From a bacterium (lineage in GTDB: Bacteria > Planctomycetota > UBA11346), in the NCBI GenBank assembly GCA_020049615.1, contig JAIFKN010000226.1, positions 1 to 9,036 on the forward strand: a stretch of DNA of 9,036 nt, in the 5' to 3' direction. Positions 1-8,902 of the stretch are shown here, piece by piece. The position numbers and the translations under genes are program-made. Each line of letters opens with the position of its first letter. Positions within the stretch are counted from its first letter, which is position 1. The notes beneath the pieces were generated by a model. That model saw only the letters and a list, made by a program, of their open reading frames with translations. It was not told the DNA's origin and did not search any database.

Positions 1-362
1 TTGAACTTCTCCTTGGCTTCCTTGGCGAAGCGGAAGACGAGCTTGGCGCTCTTGGGCTTGGCCTTGACCTGGATCTCCTTGCCGAAGGAGATGATGGTGC
101 GGGCGGGCTTGGCGGGGATCTCGCGCAGGACGACCTTGCCGAGGCCGGGGATCTTGGCGCCGACCGGGGCGTAGGCGAAGAGCACGCCGACCAGCGACTC
201 GACGACGCAGGCGGCCTGCTTCTTCGAGATCTCGGGCAGACCAGCGGCGGCGACGGCGCCGGCGAGGTGGGCCGAGAGCTTGCTGGCGGTGTAGCCGCGC
301 TCGCCCTTCTTGGGGCCCTTGCTGAGGTCGACGAGGGGCTTCTTGGACTTGGCCTTGGCCAT
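1..362 (-). CDS. HU/IHF-family DNA-binding protein, 3' end outside window
   Basis: Small basic nucleoid protein of the HU/IHF (bacterial histone-like) family, expected to bind and bend DNA as a dimer. 120 codons are visible; the last is at positions 3-5 and the frame is still open at the edge. The ATG at 362 is preceded by GGGAG with a 7-nt gap, which fixes the start. Residues 1-23 are a Lys-rich tail (AKAKSKKP) not found in minimal HU. Residues 24-62 form the helical dimerisation part (ISKKQAACVVESLVGVL aligns with the LTKAQA helix of HU). Residues 66-81 match the HU beta turn (GAKIPGLGKVVLRE). The arm (about 82-100) reads PARTIISFGKEIQV and lacks the usual GRNPxTG with its DNA-intercalating proline. 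A Lys-rich C-terminus follows. Family membership is clear. Whether it behaves as HU, IHF or a specialised paralogue cannot be told. It is divergent from cdsA. Confidence 0.85.
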   Translation of the reverse strand, partial: MAKAKSKKPLVDLSKGPKKGERGYTASKLSAHLAGAVAAAGLPEISKKQAACVVESLVGVLFAYAPVGAKIPGLGKVVLREIPAKPARTIISFGKEIQVKAKPKSAKLVFRFAKEAKEKF

Positions 363-401
363 GTGATTTCTCCCAGAGGGGGAAAGGGTTATGTTGTGTG
401 T

Positions 402-418
402 CTGTATTGGCCATACAG
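402..418. promoter_or_regulatory. Imperfect inverted repeat CTGTAT-N5-ATACAG
   Basis: Six-base arms separated by five bases, overlapping the candidate -10 of the HU gene and 4 bp from the DnaA-box match. The position suits an operator for a dimeric regulator, but no regulator is identified. It resembles a LexA box but has nine rather than eight bases between CTGT and ACAG. Confidence 0.3.
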
Positions 419-421
419 GGG

Positions 422-430
422 TTGTCCACA
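422..430 (+). promoter_or_regulatory. Single DnaA-box match (TTGTCCACA)
   Basis: TTGTCCACA matches the DnaA-box consensus used by many high-G+C bacteria; the E. coli form is TTATCCACA. It overlaps the candidate -35 of the HU promoter, so DnaA binding could affect HU transcription. Only one copy was noticed, so this is not an origin. A chance occurrence is possible. Confidence 0.4.
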
Positions 431-585
431 GGAATCCTGGAAGTGGGTATGCGGGAGCACGGGAAAAGCAGGGCTTGCCGGGGGGGGGTAGCCGGGAGAC
501 ACGGTTCCCGCCGTGGTCCGGCAATGCCTGGGCCACCGGTTCGAAGCCCTTGGGAACGGCGGGCGAGGCCGTAGAACCCGCGTGC

Positions 586-1485
586 GTGACCAGTGAACTG
601 CGTAATCGCCTGCTTTTCGGCGCCTTTCTCGTCGCCATGGTCGGCACCCTGGTGGTCGTCGATGTGCTGAGCGCCAGCCGCTGGGGCATCCTCGCCCTGG
701 GTCTGGTGGCCGTGCTCCTGGGCGCGCGCGAATTCGCCCGGCTGGCCCGGGTGCACGCCGCCAGCGTGCGCCTGGCTCCGATGGTCGTGGTCTCGCTCGG
801 GTTGGTCGCGGAGGCGCACCTGCATACGGGCGGAGCCCTGCAGGGTCTGTGGCCAGAGGCCGCCATGCGACTGGCCGCGGTGCCGCTGGTGCCGCTGCTG
901 CTCGGGGCAGGACTGCTGTGGTCGACGTTGTCGCAGATGGCCTCGCGCAATCCGACCGAGCGCTTCTTCGCCAATGTCGGCGGTTCGCTCTTCGGCATCA
1001 TCTATCTCGGACTGTGCTTCAATCTCCTCGAACGGCTCGCCATCCTGGCCCAGCCGGGCCACGCCGAGCGCGGCATGCAGCTGGTGGCGTGCTTCCTGGT
1101 GGCGGTGAAAAGCGGCGACATCGCTGCGTTCTTCGGCGGCAAGGCGTTCGGCCGGCACAAGATGTGCCCGGCGATCAGCCCGGGCAAGACGTGGGAGGGC
1201 TTCGCCTGCAGCTTCGCCGGATCGATCGGCGGGACGCTGGCGCTCTGCGCGGTGTTCGCCGCCAACGGCGCGTCGCCATTCTCCGGCTGGTGGCAGCCGG
1301 CGGTGTGGGGCCTGGTCCTCGGGCCGCTCGGCGCGGCCGGCGACCTCGCCGAAAGCTGCATGAAACGCGAGGCGGCGATGAAGGACAGCGGCCACGGCGC
1401 TCCGGGCTTCGGCGGCTACCTCGACCTGCTGGATGCGATCATCCTGGCGGCGCCGGTGGCGTATCTGCTGGCTTTGGCACTGTAG
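586..1485 (+). CDS. cdsA: Phosphatidate cytidylyltransferase (CDP-diacylglycerol synthase)
   Basis: Integral membrane enzyme that makes CDP-diacylglycerol from phosphatidic acid and CTP, the branch-point precursor of bacterial phospholipids. The protein is 299 aa from the GTG at 586, the usual CdsA length. That start gives the typical short charged N-terminus (VTSELRNRLLFG) directly before the first membrane helix. The frame is open back to 391, but those 65 residues look like translated spacer. Several hydrophobic helices follow (for example LVVVDVL, ILALGLVAVLLG, LFGIIYLGLCFNLL). The motif GKAFGRHKMCPAISPGKTWEG (split by family convention into GxxFG and SPxKTWEG) is conserved. The C-terminal signature at 257-283 keeps SCMKREAAMKDSGHG but has F for the usual His and L for the usual Arg (GFGGYLDLLD). 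That variant is, from memory, common in planctomycete homologues. The 3' end overlaps the convergent DUF255 gene by 47 bp. Confidence 0.93.
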   Translation: MTSELRNRLLFGAFLVAMVGTLVVVDVLSASRWGILALGLVAVLLGAREFARLARVHAASVRLAPMVVVSLGLVAEAHLHTGGALQGLWPEAAMRLAAVPLVPLLLGAGLLWSTLSQMASRNPTERFFANVGGSLFGIIYLGLCFNLLERLAILAQPGHAERGMQLVACFLVAVKSGDIAAFFGGKAFGRHKMCPAISPGKTWEGFACSFAGSIGGTLALCAVFAANGASPFSGWWQPAVWGLVLGPLGAAGDLAESCMKREAAMKDSGHGAPGFGGYLDLLDAIILAAPVAYLLALAL

Positions 1486-3172
1486 CCACGCCAGGCCAGG
1501 CCAACGCGAGCACCAGCGACGGCGCGACTGCCGGCGCCTTGTTCAGCAGACCTGCGTGCGCCCGGCATACCGCCAGCGCTTCAGCGCGCCGGCCCAGGAC
1601 GACAAGCGCCAGCGCCAGCGCGCCGGCGGCGCCCGGCCCGTCGACCGTGTCCTCGGCGTCGCAGGGCATCGGCACGACCAGTCCATCGTCGTCGGCTGGC
1701 AGCGGCCCCTCGCCAGCGGCCGGCAGCCAGCCGCCAGCCGCAGTGCCGCCAGCGCAGGCCAGGCCGTAGGCGATCGCGGCGCGTGCTCCGGCCCGTCCGA
1801 CCGGTGTCAGCGCGGCAAGCCGCGCACGCAACGCATCGCGCGCAGTGATCAGCTCGGGTTCGGGTCGAGGCAGCTCGGCGGCCGCCTGCAGCGCGGCGAG
1901 GAGCCAGCCATGCGCCGCCAGATCGTCGCGCGGATCAAGCGGCGGTCCGGCGCGTTCCTCGCGTGCGGCGGCGAGCCGCGCCACCAGCTCGGGCAGGCGT
2001 GGATGCGCCGGGCCGCGCACGGCCAGCGGGCCGGGCGTCCCGTCCAGCGCGAAGCGCTCGGCCAGGATGCGCGCGCCGTCCTCGCCGACGATGGCTGCGC
2101 ACTGCGGTCGGCTCCAGGCGTGGAAGGCGCCGGGCTGGGCTCCGCCGGCGGTTGCGGCGATGGCGTGGCGTCCTGCCGCCCAGCGACCCGCATCCAGCGC
2201 GAGGTTGCGCACCGCCCATAGCAGGGACTGCTCGGCGACGGTGCGGTGCAGCGGCTGGCCGGTGAGACGGAAGCCGTCGAGGAAGGCGATGGCCAGGCGC
2301 GCCTGATCGGCGAGGCGCTGCTCCCACAGCGGCATGCGCCAGCCGGAGTCGGCCGAAGCGCGGTGGAAGCCGCCGTGGAGCTGGTCGCGGATGCCACCGG
2401 CCGCCAGCGCCGCCAGCGAGCGCTCGAGGTGGGCGCGCAGACTGGGTGCTGCGCCCGGTCGCGCAGCGAGCGCCGCCAGCAGGCGCAGTTTCTCGGGCTG
2501 CGGCCAGCGTGGCAGGGCGCAGGCGCCGTCCGGAGCGGAACCGAAGCCGCCCTCCAGAGCGTGCGCTTCGCCCATCAGCTGGGCCTCGGCGAGGTTGAGG
2601 ACGCGCTCGGGGACCAGGCGCCCATCGCCGGCCAGCGCGAAGGGCAGGCCAGCCAGCATGCCGACGAGCCGTTCGGATTCGCCGCGCAGCTCGTCGCCGG
2701 CGAGGCGCCAGCCTTCGGCCGTCTCGAGCAGGATGCGGGCGAGCCCCTTGCGCTGTTCGCCATCGCGCAGCGGGCCGTAGGGCACGGCTCCGAGGGCGCG
2801 CGGGGGCGAGCCCGGCAGCAGCGCCAGCAGGCAGGGCACACCGGCGGCGTCAGCGACCAGGCCGAGGACCTGCTGGGCCAGCGCGGCCAGGCCGGGGTGG
2901 TCGCTGCGCTCCGCCGCCACCGGCACGAAGGCGGCTTCAAGGAGGGCGCAGAACTCAGCATCAGCATGCATGGCATTCAGCCACTGCGCGGTCCAGGCAT
3001 CGAGCGAGTCGCCGATCAGCACCGCCAGCGGCACCTCGCGTAGAACCGCCTCATCGATCGCGGCTTGGCCCCACGGCCGCCAGGGCAGCGGGGCGAGTCG
3101 GATCTGCATGGCGAACGGAGGACCGTCCCCCGACACGGGCTGAAGCCCGCGGTCCCGGCCGGTCGCCCTCAT
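1439..3172 (-). CDS. DUF255/YyaL-like protein (thioredoxin-fold plus alpha/alpha-barrel), CxxC lost
   Basis: Divergent member of the DUF255 (YyaL / spermatogenesis-associated protein 20) family, which joins a thioredoxin-like N-domain to a six-hairpin glycosidase-like barrel; the family's biochemical role is poorly defined. Length is 577 aa, somewhat short (650-700 is usual). Residues 30-35 (PWRPWG) match the family's DWYPWG. Residues 48-64 align without gaps to the segment that normally holds CHWC, but the cysteines are Asp58 and Thr61 while Trp60 is kept, so thiol redox activity is unlikely. GGFGSAP (208-214) and GGIRDQLHGGFHR with the following W-MP-WEQ-L-DQA (259-291) are strong barrel landmarks. 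Start: the ATG at 3172 overlaps the transporter stop (ATGA) and has GAGGAGG 7 nt upstream. A second ATG at 3109 would begin just before the conserved domain, and a hairpin repeat lies between the two. Translationally coupled to the transporter. Confidence 0.82.
   Translation of the reverse strand: MRATGRDRGLQPVSGDGPPFAMQIRLAPLPWRPWGQAAIDEAVLREVPLAVLIGDSLDAWTAQWLNAMHADAEFCALLEAAFVPVAAERSDHPGLAALAQQVLGLVADAAGVPCLLALLPGSPPRALGAVPYGPLRDGEQRKGLARILLETAEGWRLAGDELRGESERLVGMLAGLPFALAGDGRLVPERVLNLAEAQLMGEAHALEGGFGSAPDGACALPRWPQPEKLRLLAALAARPGAAPSLRAHLERSLAALAAGGIRDQLHGGFHRASADSGWRMPLWEQRLADQARLAIAFLDGFRLTGQPLHRTVAEQSLLWAVRNLALDAGRWAAGRHAIAATAGGAQPGAFHAWSRPQCAAIVGEDGARILAERFALDGTPGPLAVRGPAHPRLPELVARLAAAREERAGPPLDPRDDLAAHGWLLAALQAAAELPRPEPELITARDALRARLAALTPVGRAGARAAIAYGLACAGGTAAGGWLPAAGEGPLPADDDGLVVPMPCDAEDTVDGPGAAGALALALVVLGRRAEALAVCRAHAGLLNKAPAVAPSLVLALAWPGVATVPKPADTPPAPPG
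3120..3155. repeat. REP-like bulged hairpin at the start of the DUF255 gene
   Basis: Outer stem GGACCG (3120-3125) with CGGTCC (3150-3155); inner stem CGGGCT (3136-3141) with AGCCCG (3144-3149); two-base loop and a 10-base one-sided bulge. This is the layout of REP-type palindromes, and the CGGGCTTCAGCCCG core is a common dispersed intergenic repeat core. It is unusual here because it lies inside the predicted reading frame, between the coupled ATG (3172) and the second possible ATG (3109). Confidence 0.6.
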
Positions 3173-4122
3173 GTCGTTGCCTCCTCGCCGTCGTGCGGCT
3201 TGGCCCAGCGGCCCCACAGCACCACCATCGCCACCATCGGCACCTGCATCAGCACGCAGGGCAGGATGACATGCGCGTCACCCGGATGGAACTCGGTGGC
3301 GTAGACGATCGACAGGCCGTTGTTCATGTACAGGGCGGCGCAGGCGAAGGCGGTGACCGCCCCGGGAGCGAGCCATCGCCGCAGCAGCAACGCCGCGCCG
3401 AGGGCGATCAGCGAACCCAGGCAGGCGAGGGCGAGCGGCGCCAACATGGTCGTCGCCGGCCAGGCCGCCCAGCCGTCCCGGTTGGCCAGGCAGCTGACCA
3501 GGATCATCAGCACCAGGCAGAGGATCGAGCCGCGTCCCCACCAGGCCATGCCGGCGGCGACCACCCGCGGCAGCGCCAGACGCACGGCCTGGGCCGCAGC
3601 GAAGGGAACCGCGAGCATGGTCAGGATGTAGATCGCCTGGTCGACCAGGCGGGCGAGGTCGGGCGCCGGACCAGGATGCACCAGGGCCATGCCCGAGGGC
3701 ACGCTCAGCGGCGCCAGCACACTGGTGATGATGATGAGGAAGAGCGCCAGGATGCGGTCGCCGCGGTGGAGGTCGGTGAGCGCCACGGAGGACAGGCCGG
3801 CTGGCATCAGCATCACCAACGCCACTCCAGCCGCCCAGTCCGGGGCGATCAGCCGCGTCGCGGCCCAGGCTAGCGCCGGCAGCAGCGCGAGCTTGGCGGC
3901 CGCCATCCAGCCGCAGCGGCCGAGCAGGCGCCGGTTGCCCAGGCCGCCGAGGACCTCGCCGAAGGGGATCTTCAATGCGGTGAAGAAGAGGATGCCGCCC
4001 AGGGCGTACTTCACCGAGGGCCTGACCCAGGCGAAGTCGCCGGGAGCGAACAGGCCGATCAGCAGCGCGATATAGGCCGGGATCCAGAAGCGCGGGCCGA
4101 GCAGCGAGGCGAGCAGGTTCAC
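3169..4122 (-). CDS. BASS-family (bile acid:sodium symporter-like) membrane transporter
   Basis: Predicted 317-aa inner-membrane protein of the BASS superfamily, which couples Na+ to uptake of organic anions or, in relatives, other substrates; the substrate here is unknown. Nine to ten hydrophobic helices can be read. Two landmarks suggest BASS. MPAGLSSVALTDLHRGD (106-122), followed by a helix ending SVLAPLSVP, mirrors the SN-xxT-xLA-xGD region and STLLAPL of the family. NNGLSIVYATEF (267-278) mirrors the RNNALAL-type broken helix of the Na+ site. The chosen start is the GTG at 4122 (VNLLASLLGPRFW), directly before the first helix, but no good ribosome binding site is seen. The frame is open up to 4290, overlapping the kinase end, and that upstream part is not membrane-like. 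It follows the kinase by 95 bp and ends in an ATGA overlap with the DUF255 gene. Sub-family assignment is moderate. Confidence 0.75.
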   Translation of the reverse strand: MNLLASLLGPRFWIPAYIALLIGLFAPGDFAWVRPSVKYALGGILFFTALKIPFGEVLGGLGNRRLLGRCGWMAAAKLALLPALAWAATRLIAPDWAAGVALVMLMPAGLSSVALTDLHRGDRILALFLIIITSVLAPLSVPSGMALVHPGPAPDLARLVDQAIYILTMLAVPFAAAQAVRLALPRVVAAGMAWWGRGSILCLVLMILVSCLANRDGWAAWPATTMLAPLALACLGSLIALGAALLLRRWLAPGAVTAFACAALYMNNGLSIVYATEFHPGDAHVILPCVLMQVPMVAMVVLWGRWAKPHDGEEATT

Positions 4123-4188
4123 GACGGCCGGGATGCTGGCGGCCCGCCCGCGATTGCCATCGCCGGGACCCTGCCGAAGGATCGCAAT

Positions 4189-4217
4189 GCTAGCAGGCTG
4201 CGTTTTTCCGCAGCCTG

Positions 4218-4222
<5 letters not shown>
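4189..4222. repeat. Perfect 14-bp inverted repeat at the 3' end of the kinase gene
   Basis: GCTAGCAGGCTGCG (4189-4202) and CGCAGCCTGCTAGC (4209-4222) are perfect complements around the loop TTTTTC. The TAG stop of the kinase (4220-4218) is inside the arm. It would fold very stably in the kinase-transporter transcript and could attenuate or terminate it. No U-tract follows on either strand, so it is not a textbook intrinsic terminator. CTAG at both tips leaves open a relic of a small inverted-repeat mobile element with duplicated target bases. Confidence 0.7.
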
Positions 4223-7196
<2,974 letters not shown>

Positions 7197-7293
7197 GCGC
7201 TTGTGACGTTACGGCCCAGGAGGAGGGACGCAACGATCCGACCCCTCCCGCGCAACGATTGGAACAGTTGGTGTCGGACACGCCGTCAGTGTC
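7197..7293 (-). promoter_or_regulatory. Leader/promoter region of the kinase gene with a 9-bp direct repeat
   Basis: CGCAACGAT occurs at 7229-7237 and again at 7251-7259, a 22-bp spacing that puts both copies on one face of the helix, as for paired activator or repressor sites. GGAGGG (7222-7227) and CCCTCC (7243-7248) could pair across the first copy in the transcript. No convincing -35/-10 pair was found, so regulation is inferred only from the repeat geometry. Confidence 0.35.
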
Positions 7294-7459
7294 AGGGGCT
7301 TCGCCCCTATGGCCCTTACGTGCCTACCCCACGGGCTCTGTCGTGGCTCGGTTCCGTCGCAAGCTCCGGAACCGTGGGCGGATGGGCTTCGCCCATTGTA
7401 TCCGCCCACCACCACTCGGCGCCCGTCCTCGCTGCGCTGCGGCCAGGGCGCTGCCCTGG
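7294..7459. repeat. Modular GC-rich hairpin repeat, copy 1
   Basis: Four hairpins in a row fill most of the spacer between trpB and the kinase. A is AGGGGC/GCCCCT (7294-7308). B is CGGTTCCG/CGGAACCG (7349-7374). C is a 10-bp stem GTGGGCGGAT/ATCCGCCCAC (7374-7409) enclosing ATGGGC/GCCCAT. E is CCAGGGC/GCCCTGG with a three-base loop (7443-7459). The order A-B-C and the text between A and B recur at 8941-9036, so this is a dispersed repeat and not an accident of base composition. It has no open frame with a recognisable protein. Confidence 0.75.
7443..7459 (-). terminator. Possible terminator hairpin downstream of trpB
   Basis: CCAGGGC and GCCCTGG form a 7-bp stem with a 3-nt loop, starting 15 nt after the trpB stop codon. 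No run of U follows on the minus strand, so intrinsic termination is uncertain. The hairpin is also module E of the dispersed repeat. Confidence 0.35.
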
Positions 7460-7474
7460 ACCCAATCCGCAGGC

Positions 7475-8848
7475 CTATTTCAATACGGGCTTGGGGTGGT
7501 CCTTGATCTGTTCCAGGCACTGGGCGATGGCGGCATCGTCCATGGCCACGTCCTTGAGTTCGCCAGCGAGATACCGCTGATAGCCGACCAGGTCCATCAG
7601 GCCGTGGCCGCTGTAGCAGGCGAGGATGACGCGGGCCTTGCCCTCCTCCTTGGCCTTCTTCGCCTCGCGGATCACTGCGGCGAGGGCGTGGCTGGTCTCG
7701 GGTGCGGGGATGGTGCCTTCGATGCGCGCCCAGGTGACGGCTGCGGCGTAACATTCCAACTGGTCGACGGCGAGCGGGGCGAGCAGGCCCTGGGCGTGGG
7801 CGCAGCTGACCGTCGGGGCCATGCCGTGGTAGCGCAGGCCACCGGCGTGGATCGGGCTGGGCACGAAGGTGTGGCCGAGCGAGTGCATCGGCATGAGCGG
7901 GGTCATGCGGGCGATGTCGCCATGGTCGTAGGTGTACGGCGTTCGCGTCAGGGTCGGGCACGAGGCCGGCTCGACCGGGATGATGGTGATCTGCGCCCCG
8001 TTGATCTTGTCGCGGATGAAGGGGAAGGAGATGCCGGCGAAGTTCGAGCCGCCTCCGGCACAGCCGATGACCACGTCGGCACCCTTCTCGCCGGCCAGGG
8101 CGAGCTGCTCCTGCGCCTCCTGGCCGATCACGGTCTGATGCAGGCAGACGTGGTTGAGCACGCTGCCGAGGGCGTAGCGGGTGCCGCCGCTGGCATCCGA
8201 CACCGCGGCTTCGACCGCCTCGGAGATGGCGATGCCGAGCGAGCCGGGCGAGTCCGGGTTGGCCGCCAGCACGGCGCGGCCGGCGGCGGTCTCGCGGCTG
8301 GGGCTGGCGACGCATTCGCCGCCCCACACCTGCATCATGGTCTTGCGGAACGGCTTCTGGTCGAAGCTGACCCGCACCATGAACACCTTGCAGGTCAGGC
8401 CGAACTGGTTGCAGGCGTGGCTGAGCGCGCTGCCCCACTGCCCGGCGCCGGTCTCGGTGGTCAGCTTGCGGATGCCGAACTCGCGGTTGTAGAACGCCTG
8501 CGCCACCGCGGTGTTCGACTTGTGGCTGCCGGCCGGCGAGACGCTCTCATCCTTGACGTAGATGTGCGCCGGCGTGCCGAGGTGCTTCTCCAGCGCGAAG
8601 CAGCGGCGCAGCGGCGTCGGGCGCCACCGCAGCAAGGCCTGGATGACCTCCTCGGGGATGTCGATCCAGCGCTGCTGCGACACTTCCTGCTCGACGATGT
8701 TCATCGGGAACACCGGCGCGAGCTGCTCCGGCCGCACCGGCGTGCCGTCGGGCCCCAGCGGCGGCGGCATGCCCTTGGGCAGGTCGGCGGCGAGGTTGTA
8801 CCAACGGCGGGGGATGCGGTCGGGATGCAGCGGAATGATGGGATTCAT
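7475..8848 (-). CDS. trpB: TrpB2-type tryptophan synthase beta chain (PLP enzyme)
   Basis: Condenses indole with L-serine to L-tryptophan using pyridoxal phosphate. The 457-aa length and the N-terminus with IPRRWYNLAADLP and RPTPLRR are typical of the longer TrpB2 (TrpB-like) subfamily, not of TrpB1 (about 400 aa). Visible landmarks: AGSHKSNTA with the PLP Lys110; TETGAGQWG (131-139) with catalytic Glu132, the Trp of QWG being a TrpB2 hallmark; the phosphate-binding loop GCAGGGSN (263-269); EGTIPAPETSHA (377-388); and CYSGHG (411-416). The gene looks intact. The stop is TAG at 7477-7475 and the start is ATG 8848, with no strong ribosome binding site. No trpA or other trp gene is next to it, so it is an orphan. 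It could serve indole salvage, pair with a remote TrpA, or act on another substrate. Repeats flank it on both sides. Confidence 0.93.
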   Translation of the reverse strand: MNPIIPLHPDRIPRRWYNLAADLPKGMPPPLGPDGTPVRPEQLAPVFPMNIVEQEVSQQRWIDIPEEVIQALLRWRPTPLRRCFALEKHLGTPAHIYVKDESVSPAGSHKSNTAVAQAFYNREFGIRKLTTETGAGQWGSALSHACNQFGLTCKVFMVRVSFDQKPFRKTMMQVWGGECVASPSRETAAGRAVLAANPDSPGSLGIAISEAVEAAVSDASGGTRYALGSVLNHVCLHQTVIGQEAQEQLALAGEKGADVVIGCAGGGSNFAGISFPFIRDKINGAQITIIPVEPASCPTLTRTPYTYDHGDIARMTPLMPMHSLGHTFVPSPIHAGGLRYHGMAPTVSCAHAQGLLAPLAVDQLECYAAAVTWARIEGTIPAPETSHALAAVIREAKKAKEEGKARVILACYSGHGLMDLVGYQRYLAGELKDVAMDDAAIAQCLEQIKDHPKPVLK

Positions 8849-8902
8849 GGCCGCGATACGCTAGCGCGGTGGATCCACGGCGCCAGTCGTCGGGGCCGGG
8901 TC

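Larger units (their letters stand above)
363..585. promoter_or_regulatory. Divergent control region between HU gene and cdsA
   Basis: Non-coding spacer of 223 bp between two divergent genes. On the minus strand, TGGACA (428-423) and TACAGA (406-401) are 16 nt apart and could be a -35/-10 pair for the HU gene; this is weak, by-eye evidence. The plus half holds a run of nine G (480-488). It also holds two long-range complementary pairs: CCCGCCGT (507-514) with ACGGCGGG (556-563), and GTTCCC (504-509) with GGGAAC (552-557). These could fold the cdsA leader in alternative ways. No clear promoter or strong ribosome binding site for cdsA was found. GGGCGAGG at 561-568 is too far from the GTG to be convincing. 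Confidence 0.4.

Noticed and set aside
402..418. LexA (SOS) box at CTGT...ACAG
   Set aside because: Spacing is nine bases between CTGT and ACAG, not the eight needed by E. coli-type LexA, and HU is not a usual SOS target.
391..585. Upstream extension of CdsA to an ATG at 391
   Set aside because: The 65 extra residues do not resemble CdsA and would cover the HU promoter, the DnaA-box match and the nine-G run. GTG at 586 gives normal length.
1433..3043. Several plus-strand frames opposite the DUF255 gene
   Set aside because: Arg/Ala/Gly-rich with no recognisable motif, while the minus strand shows DUF255 landmarks along its whole length.
7209..8438. 409-codon minus frame overlapping trpB
   Set aside because: Arg/Pro/His-rich shadow in another frame of trpB that runs into the repeat spacer; the TrpB2 frame carries all catalytic motifs.
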